NCBI GenBank assembly: GCA_910586675.1
Contig: CAJUJO010000018.1
Location: 1-32,839 of the forward strand
Reading direction: 5' to 3'
Length of the DNA stretch: 32,839 nt
DNA from: an uncultured Christensenellaceae bacterium
GTDB taxonomy: Bacteria > Bacillota > Clostridia > Christensenellales > Borkfalkiaceae
Shown: piece after piece, positions 14,336-21,283 of the stretch
Layout of the letters: every line of letters begins with the position of its first letter
How positions within the stretch are numbered: position 1 is the first letter of the stretch
Made by a program: the position numbers and the translations under genes
The notes under the pieces: generated by a model
Told to the model about the DNA's origin: nothing
Seen by the model: the letters and a program-made list of their open reading frames with translations, nothing else
Database searches by the model: none

Positions 14336-14778
14336 TGACGAGAGGGGATAAAGCGAAAAATAATTTTTTAAGCGGATATAATTGTTCGCAGGCGGTCGCG
14401 TTCGCCTTTGCCGATTTGCTGGACGTTCCCGAAGAAACGCTAAAAGCGGTTTTTCTGCCCATGGGCGGCGGTATGGGGCGGCTCCGCCAGACGTGCGGCG
14501 GCGTTTCGGGCGCGGCGATGACGGCGGGCTTGCTCTTTCCCGGTCTGAGCAAAAACGAAATGTACGCAATCGTACAGGAAATCGCAAGGCGGTTCGCCGC
14601 AAAAAACGGCAGCTATAACTGCGGCGAGCTTTTAACGGGCGCAGGCGTGAAGGCGGAAACTTCGCCGCATGCGGAAGCGCGCACGCCCGAATATTACAAA
14701 AAGCGCCCCTGCCCCGACCTTGTGAAGGACGCTGCCGACATTCTCGAACAAATATGTAAAGAGCGGGGGAGAATTTGA
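14335..14778 (+). CDS. C_GCAxxG_C_C family probable redox protein
   Basis: A 147-residue protein with the ordered cysteines of the C_GCAxxG_C_C family: GYNCSQAVAFAFAD near the N-terminus, then TCGGVSGAAMTAGLLFP, YNCGELLTG and RPCPDLVKDAADILE. The family is widespread in anaerobes and thought to be redox-active; its exact role is not established. GGMGRLRQTCGGVSGA shows the expected Gly-rich context around the central Cys. Shine-Dalgarno GGAGG (14322-14326) precedes the ATG. It is transcribed divergently from the phosphopantetheinyl transferase gene with only 34 bp between start codons. Confidence 0.88.
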   Translation: MTRGDKAKNNFLSGYNCSQAVAFAFADLLDVPEETLKAVFLPMGGGMGRLRQTCGGVSGAAMTAGLLFPGLSKNEMYAIVQEIARRFAAKNGSYNCGELLTGAGVKAETSPHAEARTPEYYKKRPCPDLVKDAADILEQICKERGRI

Positions 14779-14803
14779 TTTATTCATCTAATATAACGCG
14801 CCG

Positions 14804-14834
14804 CCCCGACAGTTTTTGTCGGGGTATCGTTTTG
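14804..14834 (+). terminator. Terminator after the C_GCAxxG_C_C gene
   Basis: CCCCGACA (14804-14811) pairs with TGTCGGGG (14817-14824), 5-nt loop, followed by TATCGTTTTG. The T-run is imperfect. It lies between convergent genes. Confidence 0.65.
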
Positions 14835-14842
14835 TAAATTTT

Positions 14843-15043
14843 TTAAGGTTTCAGTAATTCGTCCGTTGAAATTTGAAAGTAATCGCATAAATCCAATATC
14901 TGTTGAATGGAAGGTTCGCTGAATCCTGTTTCCCAACGGGAAATTGTATTCGCTGCTATATTTAACCGTTTCGCCAACTGTGCCTGAGAAATTCCGAATT
15001 CCGCCCTTAAATCTTTTAAATTTTTCGTAAAGTAATTTTCCAT
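14843..15043 (-). CDS. XRE-family helix-turn-helix regulator
   Basis: A 66-residue single-domain HTH_3 protein: LKDLRAEFGISQAQLAKRLNIAANTISRWE then a short helical tail ending STDELLKP. This small Cro/C1-like form usually acts as a dimeric repressor. The ATG is preceded by TATAAT and six bases, with no Shine-Dalgarno site, so the mRNA is probably leaderless. An inverted repeat about 40 bp upstream of the ATG is a candidate autoregulatory operator. It converges on the C_GCAxxG_C_C gene and lies back to back with a SHOCT gene remnant. Confidence 0.9.
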   Translation of the reverse strand: MENYFTKNLKDLRAEFGISQAQLAKRLNIAANTISRWETGFSEPSIQQILDLCDYFQISTDELLKP

Positions 15044-15049
15044 ACAAAA

Positions 15050-15055
15050 ATTATA
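15050..15055 (-). promoter_or_regulatory. -10 element of the XRE gene (leaderless)
   Basis: TATAAT on the minus strand (15055-15050), 6 nt before the ATG. No good -35 hexamer is seen at the expected distance, suggesting a weak or activated promoter. Confidence 0.5.
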
Positions 15056-15082
15056 TCAATTTTAGAAATATTTATTAGATAT

Positions 15083-15097
15083 TCTCAAAAATTGAGA
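15083..15097. promoter_or_regulatory. Candidate operator of the XRE regulator
   Basis: TCTCAA-AAA-TTGAGA is a perfect 6-bp inverted repeat with a 3-bp centre, just upstream of the expected -35 region of the XRE gene. Assignment to the XRE protein is by position only. Confidence 0.45.
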
Positions 15098-15142
15098 TTC
15101 TGTTTATAAAATTTCATTATCGGCTTATTATCGTGAGTATAA

Positions 15143-15214
15143 ACTTTAAGAAGTGGCATTTTAACGCCCGAAGAATTTGAAGAAAAAAAGAACGAAATCT
15201 TAAAGGGGAACTAA
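15143..15214 (+). pseudogene. 3' remnant of a SHOCT-domain protein gene
   Basis: The plus strand from 15155 to the TAA at 15212-15214 encodes GILTPEEFEEKKNEILKGN, a textbook SHOCT (short C-terminal) motif, whose usual form is G-x-I/L-T-x-E-E-F-E-x-K-K-x-x-L/I-L. An in-frame TAA at 15140-15142 lies just upstream, and no start codon, ribosome binding site or N-terminal domain is present in any frame. It is therefore the tail of a lost gene, consistent with deletion of the rest next to the XRE regulator. Confidence 0.6.
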
Positions 15215-15250
15215 AAAGAAACGGCGCGGACTTTCGTCCGCGCCGTTTCT
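15212..15250 (-). terminator. Terminator of the ProB-like kinase gene
   Basis: A 14-bp perfect stem (15237-15250 with 15217-15230) around a 6-nt loop; on the minus strand it is followed by TTTTTAG. It lies 12 nt beyond the kinase stop. Confidence 0.85.
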
Positions 15251-15262
15251 TATATACAATGA

Positions 15263-16081
15263 TTATCTGATTTCGATTTTCGTACGGGGAACGGTTCCGC
15301 TCAAAACTTCGGAAACGGAATATTTCGCGTTGGCGATGTAAACGGTCGTGCCCTGCGCCGCGGCGTCCTTCACGTATTCCAGCTTCGCTTTTGCTCCGTT
15401 CGCGCCCGCGCGGCTCGCGCCCGCGCAATATTTTTTATGAGCTTCGATATTTTCAATCAGCTCATAAGCATTCTTGCCCGAGATGACGGGCACGAGCGTT
15501 TCGGGCCTTTCGGGATCGGTATAAATTCCGTCGGCGCTTGTGAGGATGACAAGGTTTTTCGCGCGGACGAGGCAGGCAATGCGGGAAGCCGTTTCATCGT
15601 TGTCCACGCATTCATAAACGCGCTCTTTTCCGTGGGAGAGCGAGATGATCTCCATACGCCTGTTTTCCTCGCTTGATACGGCGTCGTTATAGTTGACGAT
15701 GGGAACGGCGTTCTGCTCTTTACAGCGTAATAGGAGCGCTTTTAAGTGCTCGCTCTTCCCTTCGTCGTTAAAGTGCTGGTGTTCGACGAGCACTTGCCGC
15801 ACCGAATAGCGGGGGTCGATGAATTGGCGGTACGTCTGCATGAGAATTGCCTGCCCCTGCGCGGCATAGTCGGTCTTGGCGTGCTCGCCCGAAAGCTCTC
15901 TACCGTTGCGGGCGACGTAATCAAGCCGCCCGATCTCCGTCGCGCCGCTCGAAACCCAAATGTATCCCGGTTTTAATTCGCGGGAGATCCGCGCGACGCG
16001 CGTATAATCGATGATATGCGCGTCTTTATCGATAAGCGCCATAGAGCCGATTTTTCCCACGAGTTCGGTGTCGAATGTCAT
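15263..16081 (-). CDS. Glutamate 5-kinase-like amino acid kinase (no PUA domain)
   Basis: A 272-residue amino-acid-kinase-fold protein. The N-terminal VGKIGSMALID resembles the phosphate-binding KxGS strand of ProB. IWVSSGATEIGRLD (SSGA 44-47) matches its VSSGA motif. VPIVNYNDAVSSEE and ECVDNDETASRIACLV match the glutamate-binding NDxV and DND segments, and VILTSADGIYTDPE matches the nucleotide-binding LTDxxGLYxxDP. The C-terminal PUA domain of many ProB proteins is missing, and no proA is adjacent, so a role in proline synthesis is likely but not proven; a related acidic substrate is possible. The ATG at 16081 has AAGGGGAAC upstream; the longer frame has no such site. Confidence 0.75.
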   Translation of the reverse strand: MTFDTELVGKIGSMALIDKDAHIIDYTRVARISRELKPGYIWVSSGATEIGRLDYVARNGRELSGEHAKTDYAAQGQAILMQTYRQFIDPRYSVRQVLVEHQHFNDEGKSEHLKALLLRCKEQNAVPIVNYNDAVSSEENRRMEIISLSHGKERVYECVDNDETASRIACLVRAKNLVILTSADGIYTDPERPETLVPVISGKNAYELIENIEAHKKYCAGASRAGANGAKAKLEYVKDAAAQGTTVYIANAKYSVSEVLSGTVPRTKIEIR

Positions 16082-16121
16082 AATGTTCCCCTTGCGGCGT
16101 CGGTTGCGCCCTCTTTCGTTT

Positions 16122-16150
16122 ATCTTAACATGAAACGGCAAAAATTGCAA
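16122..16150 (-). promoter_or_regulatory. Promoter of the ProB-like kinase gene
   Basis: Minus strand TTGCAA (16150-16145), 17 bp, TAAGAT (16127-16122). The -10 is a weak match. It overlaps the region that must hold the promoter of the divergent lipoprotein gene. Confidence 0.4.
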
Positions 16151-16161
16151 ATACTTTATTT

Positions 16162-16572
16162 ATGAGAAAACGTTTCTTTTGTGTTTCGGTATTCCTGTTT
16201 TGTCTGATTGCGCTCTGCGCGTGCAACGTGAGCGCCATGAGTTCTCTTTCGGATATTTCCCGACCGTATACGGGAGAGTATCAATGCGAAAAGCTGTCCC
16301 TCGGCGGCGAAGATTTGACCGAAAATTATGAATATATCAAATTAGCGCTCGGGTACGGCGGTGATTTCAAACTTTCCTATCGGGATAACCGAGGGCGCGA
16401 AGGGGGATATTCGGGCGAATATTCCGTTTCCGAGGAAAAAAAGGAAATTACTTTCAAGGGGAAAGTAGGGCTTCGCAACGCCGAACGCTCTTTCCCCATG
16501 GAGAAGGGGGCGATTCTGATCGACTTCAACTTCAGAGGCAAGCTTCTGCATGCCGAATTCCGCATGCCTTAA
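16162..16572 (+). CDS. Small predicted lipoprotein
   Basis: A 136-residue protein with a type II signal peptide: MRKRF, a hydrophobic stretch, then the lipobox L18-C19-A20-C21. Acylated Cys21 would anchor the mature ~115 residues to the outer face of the membrane. The rest is beta-rich and alternating polar, ending GKLLHAEFRMP. The YTGEYQCEKLSLGGEDLTENYEYIKL pattern (in parts) resembles clostridial small lipoproteins of lipocalin-like fold, but I cannot name a family. No Shine-Dalgarno site precedes the ATG; a weak -10 (AATACT, 16150-16155) lies 6 nt upstream, so this may be another leaderless gene. Confidence 0.72.
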   Translation: MRKRFFCVSVFLFCLIALCACNVSAMSSLSDISRPYTGEYQCEKLSLGGEDLTENYEYIKLALGYGGDFKLSYRDNRGREGGYSGEYSVSEEKKEITFKGKVGLRNAERSFPMEKGAILIDFNFRGKLLHAEFRMP

Positions 16573-16600
16573 AAAATGTTAAAATAAATAGAACAAATGT

Positions 16601-16629
16601 TTGCCGTTTAGACCGCAATGTGTTATAAT
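16601..16629 (+). promoter_or_regulatory. Promoter of the RecD-like helicase gene (leaderless)
   Basis: TTGCCG (16601-16606), 17 bp, TATAAT (16624-16629), then six bases and the ATG at 16636. An earlier in-frame ATG at 16618 precedes the -10 and cannot be in the transcript. Confidence 0.7.
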
Positions 16630-16635
16630 GTTTTT

Positions 16636-17904
16636 ATGGACAAGTGCGCATGCGGCAACGGAATCACCCTCACGCCCGATCAGGCGGACGCGGAAGAGGC
16701 GATTTGCGAATGGTTTTTGAACCTCGACAATCAGATTTTCGTGCTGTGCGGATACGCGGGCACGGGCAAGACCTATCTCATCGACCGCGTGGTGAAAAAG
16801 CTCGGGCTCGTCGCGGGGGATAGCGCCGCGTTTGTCGCGCCCACGGGAAAGGCGGCTTCCGTCCTCGTCCGCTGCGGAACGCCCGCCGGCACCGTACATA
16901 GTTTAATTTACACGCGGGAAGAGGATATCGAAGTAGACGAAAACGGCGAGGTGATTTCCGAACGGTTTCTGCGCTTCGTCAAAAAGGAAAAGATCGATAA
17001 GAATATCCGTCTTATCGTCGTGGACGAAACCTCTATGGTCGCCGACGACGTGCTGAAAGATTTGCTTTCTTTCGGCGTGAAATGTTTATTTTGCGGGGAT
17101 CCCGCTCAACTCCCGCCCGTCGGGGGGAGCAATTCGCTTCTTGCGATGCCGTGCGTTACGCTCACGCAGATTGTCCGTCAGGAACGGGACAACCCTATCG
17201 TGCGCCTTGCGGAGGAGGTGCGCGGCGGCAAGATTCCCGATTTCGGAAATTACGGCGATTGCGCGGCGGTCGTCTCCCGCCGCGATCTTACGCCCGAAGA
17301 GAGGAAACGGCTTTTCTTAAAAGCCGATCAGATCATCGTAGGCACCAACCGCACGCGCGCCGCCGTTAACCGCGAAATACGGGGGTATTTCGGTATTTCT
17401 CCCGAAGCCTTGCTTCCTATCGACGGCGAGAAAATTATCTGCACGCTCAACAATTGGAGCAAAAAGCTGGACGGAAAGGGGGAGTTTCACCTCGTAAACG
17501 GCATTATCGGCAAATGCTACAACGTGCGGGAGGCGGAGGACGGACTTGCGCAGCTGGACTTTCAAGCCGATTTTCTCGCGGACAAAGCGTACGATTTGCC
17601 GATCGACGCAGGAATTTTTACGCAAGGGCGCTTCTTCCACGGGTACGGGGATAAGGCGTGCCTTTTGCAGAATGATACGCTCGTGCACGAGAACAACCGC
17701 GAAATTCTCCGCCGGTTTCGCGTCAAGCGGGAGGAATCGATCAACCGTTTCGAATTTGCTTACGCCGTTACCTGTCATAAGGCGCAGGGATCGGAATACG
17801 ATTTCGTCATTGTGATAGACGAATCGTCCTTTTTCGAGAACGGCAGGGAATGGCTGTATACTGCAATCACCCGCGCGCGGAAAAAGCTGATTATCATAAG
17901 ATAA
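16636..17904 (+). CDS. RecD/Dda-like superfamily 1B DNA helicase
   Basis: A 422-residue ATP-dependent helicase. Motifs in order: LTPDQADAEEAI (Q-motif region), Walker A GYAGTGKT (39-46), APTGKAASVL (motif Ia), LIVVDETSMV (Walker B), CGDPAQLPPVGG (motif III), LTQIVRQE (motif IV region), and the C-terminal UvrD_C_2 segment AYAVTCHKAQGSEYDFVIV with YTAITRARKKLII (motifs V-VI). It is shorter than RecD2 (~740) because the N-terminal helix-hairpin-helix region is absent, and is close to phage T4 Dda in length. It starts with an unusual CACGNG. Starting at 16636 places the ATG at the predicted transcription start. No adjacent gene shares its operon, so its pathway (repair, replication restart or defence) is open. 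Confidence 0.88.
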   Translation: MDKCACGNGITLTPDQADAEEAICEWFLNLDNQIFVLCGYAGTGKTYLIDRVVKKLGLVAGDSAAFVAPTGKAASVLVRCGTPAGTVHSLIYTREEDIEVDENGEVISERFLRFVKKEKIDKNIRLIVVDETSMVADDVLKDLLSFGVKCLFCGDPAQLPPVGGSNSLLAMPCVTLTQIVRQERDNPIVRLAEEVRGGKIPDFGNYGDCAAVVSRRDLTPEERKRLFLKADQIIVGTNRTRAAVNREIRGYFGISPEALLPIDGEKIICTLNNWSKKLDGKGEFHLVNGIIGKCYNVREAEDGLAQLDFQADFLADKAYDLPIDAGIFTQGRFFHGYGDKACLLQNDTLVHENNREILRRFRVKREESINRFEFAYAVTCHKAQGSEYDFVIVIDESSFFENGREWLYTAITRARKKLIIIR

Positions 17905-17981
17905 AGGCAACACGGACGCGGAAGCGTTGGCGCGGAATTGTTTGTCGGAGAAAAATTTTTCCGAAAGGTGAGGGAAATTAC

Positions 17982-18010
17982 TTGACACACTGTGATTTAA
18001 TCTATATAAT
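17982..18010 (+). promoter_or_regulatory. Promoter of tRNA-Pro(AGG)
   Basis: TTGACA (17982-17987), 17 bp, TATAAT (18005-18010): full consensus, as expected for a stable RNA gene. Transcription would start about 10 nt before the mature tRNA. Confidence 0.8.
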
Positions 18011-18026
18011 TAGCTATGCTTTTTAA

Positions 18027-18103
18027 TGAGGTGTAGCGCAGTTTGGTAGCGCGCTTGGTTAGGGACCAAGAGGTCGTGGGTTCAAGTCCCGTCACCTCAA
18101 CCA
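18027..18103 (+). tRNA. tRNA-Pro, anticodon AGG
   Basis: A complete cloverleaf with encoded CCA: acceptor TGAGGTG/CACCTCA, D-stem GCGC/GCGC, anticodon stem CTTGG/CCAAG with loop TTAGGGA, and T-stem GTGGG/CCCGT with two G-T wobbles. Discriminator A73 then CCA. The anticodon at positions 34-36 is AGG, reading CCU. A34 in proline tRNA is unusual in bacteria, where TGG, GGG and CGG predominate. It is very similar to the tRNA-Pro(CGG) at 27608-27684. Confidence 0.93.
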
Positions 18104-18173
18104 AATGCGGCAGAGTATGAACACCGAAAGCGAAACATTTCGCAAACGGCGGACGAGCTTTGTCTTATCCATA

Positions 18174-18212
18174 GAAAACGGCAACGCATATATGCGTTGC
18201 CGTTTTCTTTTT
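18174..18212 (+). terminator. Terminator downstream of tRNA-Pro(AGG)
   Basis: A perfect 34-bp palindrome (18174-18207) that folds into a long hairpin with an ATAT turn, followed by a T-run. The ~70 bp between the tRNA and the hairpin contain no recognisable feature. Confidence 0.85.
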
Positions 18213-18251
18213 ATCTAAAAACTGCCGTCGCGGCGGCAGCGAAAAAAATCA

Positions 18252-18279
18252 TTGATTTTTTTTATGGTTATGTTATAAT
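18252..18279 (+). promoter_or_regulatory. Promoter of the membrane-hairpin helicase gene (leaderless)
   Basis: TTGATT (18252-18257), 16 bp, TATAAT (18274-18279), then six bases and the ATG at 18286. No Shine-Dalgarno site is present. Confidence 0.65.
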
Positions 18280-18285
18280 ACAATC

Positions 18286-20907
18286 ATGTTTGAGAATTTA
18301 TCGTTCAAATGGAGTTTCCGTTCGTATCAGCAAAGGGTGCTCGACGGAGCGGACAGGTATTTGAACGACGGAAAAATCAATATCGTCGCCGCGCCGGGAA
18401 GCGGCAAAACCGTGCTGGGTTTAGAACTTATCCGAAGACTGGGGATGCCGTGCATCGTTTTTTCTCCTACGACGACCATCCGCACGCAGTGGGGGGAGCG
18501 CTTTCTCGAATGCTTTTCGGGCGAAGAAGATTTAAGCGGTTATGTGTCGTACGATTTGCGGCGCTTGGCGCCGCTCACGTCCGTAACATATCAGGCGCTG
18601 TACGCGGCGCTCTCGGACGGCGCTCTCGAACGGGGGGAGAAAGCGGCGGAATCGCTGTTCCGCGCGATGGAAGATTACGGTGTCGGCACGATTTGTCTGG
18701 ACGAAGCGCACCATTTGCAGAACGAGTGGCAGAAAGCGCTGGAATTTTTCCTGAGCAAATTAAAGGGAAAGGTGAAAGTCGTATCGCTTACGGCGACGCC
18801 GCCTTACGACGCGGGCGAAGTAGAATGGAGCCGTTACCTTTCCGTGTGCGGGGAGATTGACGAGGAAATTTTCGTTCCCGAATTGGTAAAGGAAAGGACG
18901 CTCTGTCCTCATCAGGATTATATCTATTTCAGTCTTCCGAGCGGTGATGAAAACCGTTCCGTCTGCGAATACCGAACGCGCGTAAATACTGCGTTAAAGG
19001 AATTATACGGGCATCCGGCGTTAAAAACTGTTTGCGAAAAATTGGAAGCGCTCGTCGGAGGCGGCGGCGACGGGCTGTATTCCCGAGCCGAAGATTTGCG
19101 CTGCGTCGCCGCTCTGTGCGCCGAGGCGGGATTGCAGCTCGGCGCGCGTACGCTGAAACAGTTTTCCGCAAAGGATTTGCCCGTCGTTGATTTTACGCTC
19201 GCAGCGCGCGCCGTTTCTTTTTTGGCGGAGAACGTCGCGCTGCTTGACGAAGGGGCGCGCGCGGAGATTCTTTCAATTTTCAGGCGGCACGAACTTCTCG
19301 TTCGCGGAAAAATTTCGCTCGACATGCCCGAACGGCTGGAAAATGCGTTAGCCGCGTCGCCGGGTAAGCTGCAAAGCATTGCCGAGATCGCCTCGCTCGA
19401 AAACGAAACGCTGGGGGAGAAACTTCGTTTGCTCGTTCTGACCGATTATATCCGCAAGGATGAGTTGCCGCTCGTCGGCACGGAAAAGCCCTTTCGTGCG
19501 GTGAGCGTGGTTGCCGCGTTTGAAGCGGTGCGCCGCCGTGGGATTGCCGTCGGCGTACTTTCGGGAACACTCGTGATTCTGCCTGCGTGCTGCGGGAACG
19601 TTTTGCGCGGATACGGCGCAAAAGTTACCGCAAAGCCGCTTTCGGGAACGGAGTACTCCGTTTACGAATTCGGGGGCGGGAACCGCGAGAAGGTAGAGTT
19701 TGTCGGTCGGCTGTTCGAGGAAGGATATGTGCGCGTGCTCGTCGGCACAAAAGCGCTGCTCGGCGAGGGGTGGGACAGTCCGTGCGTCAACGCCGTCATC
19801 CTTGCGAGCTTCGTGGGGAGCTTCATGCTCTCTAATCAGATGCGCGGCAGAGCTATCCGCGTCGATAAGAAAAACCCCGAAAAGACGGCGAACGTCTGGC
19901 ACCTTGCGACGGCGGAGCCCGCCGAGGAGGAAGGGGAGGAGGCGGAAGAGAGGGCGGTTTACCGCTCGCACGATTATCTGACGCTTGCGCGGCGGTTTGA
20001 ATGTTTCGTCGCGCCCGATTACAATTCGGGGGAAATCGAAAACGGGATTGAAAGGATCACTACGGTGAAGCCGCCCTTCGGGGAAGCGGGGCTTGCGCGA
20101 ATCAACGCGGAAACGGCGGCGCGGGCTGCCGACCGCGAAGGAATGCGCAGGGTGTGGGAAAACGCGCTTGTCCGCTCCGACCGCACGGATGAAGTTACGG
20201 AAATCGCCGCGCCCCGAAGGGCGCCCGTATCGCCCGCTCACATTTGCGCGGCGGTGCTGTTTGGTTTGCTCGCCGCGGGTTTTGTTTTCTTGGCGGCTCT
20301 TTTTTCCGTAAATGCGGAGCGGAGCGAGAGCGGAACCGCTTTTTTGTACTTGTTCGGTGCGGTTGTATTTTCGGCGGCGGCATTGTTCGCTTGCGTTGCG
20401 TTCGCTTGTTTTCTTGCAAAGCTGTTTTCGCGCTTGCGCAGAAAGGAAGGCGAGAAAGTCCGATTGCTTGCGCAGGGGGTGCTTTGTGCGATGCGCAAGA
20501 AGAATCTGCTTTCAGCAAGTTGCAGACTGTTCGTAAAGACGGGCAGGAACGGCGTTACGGGCGTTGCGCTTTCGGGGGCGGGGTTGCGCGAGCAGAAACT
20601 CTTTCATGCCGCGCTCGTCCGGTTGCTTTCTCCGCCCGACGACGCGCGTTACGTTTTGATACCCGTAAGGCGCGGATTCGGCTGCGATTACGCGAGGGCG
20701 CTTTCTTGCCCCGAAATATTCGGCGCGAATGCACGGGACGCGCGTCTGCTTGCAGATAAAATAAAGCCGTACGCGGGAAGAACGAAAGCCGTGTATACCC
20801 GTTCGGCACGTGGGCGTAAAATTGTATATTTATGCAAGCGTGCGCGCGCCTTCTCCAAGGGAAACGCGCCTACAGTGAAGCGGAAACTCGGCTTTTGCAG
20901 TACATAA
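18286..20907 (+). CDS. DEAH-box SF2 helicase with C-terminal two-helix membrane hairpin
   Basis: An 873-residue protein. Residues 1-~600 form an SF2 helicase of the SSL2/type III restriction-subunit kind: Q-motif FRSYQQRVLDG, Walker A AAPGSGKT (35-42), DEAH (139-142), TAT (169-171), GTKALLGEGWDSP (motif V) and SNQMRGRAIRVDKKNPE (motif VI, Q518-R525). Two strongly hydrophobic stretches, about 653-675 and 685-711, are separated by a short polar turn (NAERSESG) and form a membrane hairpin. They are followed by a basic RLRRK and a ~155-residue C-terminal domain I do not recognise. Both soluble parts would lie in the cytoplasm. A membrane-anchored helicase is unusual. Predicted leaderless mRNA; monocistronic. 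Whether it acts in repair, defence or RNA metabolism cannot be told. Confidence 0.85.
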   Translation: MFENLSFKWSFRSYQQRVLDGADRYLNDGKINIVAAPGSGKTVLGLELIRRLGMPCIVFSPTTTIRTQWGERFLECFSGEEDLSGYVSYDLRRLAPLTSVTYQALYAALSDGALERGEKAAESLFRAMEDYGVGTICLDEAHHLQNEWQKALEFFLSKLKGKVKVVSLTATPPYDAGEVEWSRYLSVCGEIDEEIFVPELVKERTLCPHQDYIYFSLPSGDENRSVCEYRTRVNTALKELYGHPALKTVCEKLEALVGGGGDGLYSRAEDLRCVAALCAEAGLQLGARTLKQFSAKDLPVVDFTLAARAVSFLAENVALLDEGARAEILSIFRRHELLVRGKISLDMPERLENALAASPGKLQSIAEIASLENETLGEKLRLLVLTDYIRKDELPLVGTEKPFRAVSVVAAFEAVRRRGIAVGVLSGTLVILPACCGNVLRGYGAKVTAKPLSGTEYSVYEFGGGNREKVEFVGRLFEEGYVRVLVGTKALLGEGWDSPCVNAVILASFVGSFMLSNQMRGRAIRVDKKNPEKTANVWHLATAEPAEEEGEEAEERAVYRSHDYLTLARRFECFVAPDYNSGEIENGIERITTVKPPFGEAGLARINAETAARAADREGMRRVWENALVRSDRTDEVTEIAAPRRAPVSPAHICAAVLFGLLAAGFVFLAALFSVNAERSESGTAFLYLFGAVVFSAAALFACVAFACFLAKLFSRLRRKEGEKVRLLAQGVLCAMRKKNLLSASCRLFVKTGRNGVTGVALSGAGLREQKLFHAALVRLLSPPDDARYVLIPVRRGFGCDYARALSCPEIFGANARDARLLADKIKPYAGRTKAVYTRSARGRKIVYLCKRARAFSKGNAPTVKRKLGFCST

Positions 20908-20961
20908 GCAGCCCGCATAACGGCTATAAGAAAGAATTATTTCCGAATTTGCAAAAAATCC

Positions 20962-20990
20962 TTGACATTTGAATAAATGTATAGTATAGT
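20962..20990 (+). promoter_or_regulatory. Promoter of the T-box/trpB2 unit
   Basis: TTGACA (20962-20967), 17 bp, TATAGT (20985-20990). Transcription start near 20997 coincides with the beginning of the T-box leader. Confidence 0.75.
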
Positions 20991-20997
20991 GTATAAA

Positions 20998-21253
20998 AAC
21001 CGATGAAGCAAAGGAGTAGCGGGCAGAACGGCCGATTCAAAGAGAGCTACGCAAGGGTGAGAGCGGAGCAACCGGCGGCGCGCGAATGGATTGCCGAGGG
21101 CGGGGGCGAAAGGATAAAACCGAGTAGTTTCCGACGGAACTTTCCCGTTACAGGAAGAGAGCATGACGGTGCTCGTTTAAGGCGGCTTTATGCCGTGAAT
21201 TTGGGTGGCAACACGGATTTATTCGTCCCAAGCGGATAGATCCGTGTTTTTTT
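20998..21253 (+). promoter_or_regulatory. T-box riboswitch, tryptophan-type
   Basis: A ~255-nt leader with the T-box core TGGGTGGCAACACGG at 21202-21216. The antiterminator pairs TTGGG (21201-21205) with CCCAA (21227-21231). The competing terminator pairs ACACGGAT (21211-21218) with ATCCGTGT (21240-21247), followed by a T-run. The bulge bases TGGC (21206-21209) complement the tRNA 3' end GCCA, fitting tRNA-Trp, whose discriminator is G. A candidate specifier codon TGG (Trp) lies at 21087-21089 in the stem I region, and AGAGAG and GGGTGAGAG segments typical of stem I precede it. Uncharged tRNA-Trp would favour readthrough into the trpB-like gene. Confidence 0.88.
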
Positions 21254-21283
21254 GTCATAAAATTTTAAGCGGAGGTTTGCGCA

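Noticed and set aside
16618..16635. Earlier in-frame ATG for the RecD-like helicase
   Set aside because: It lies upstream of the -10 element, so it would not be transcribed.
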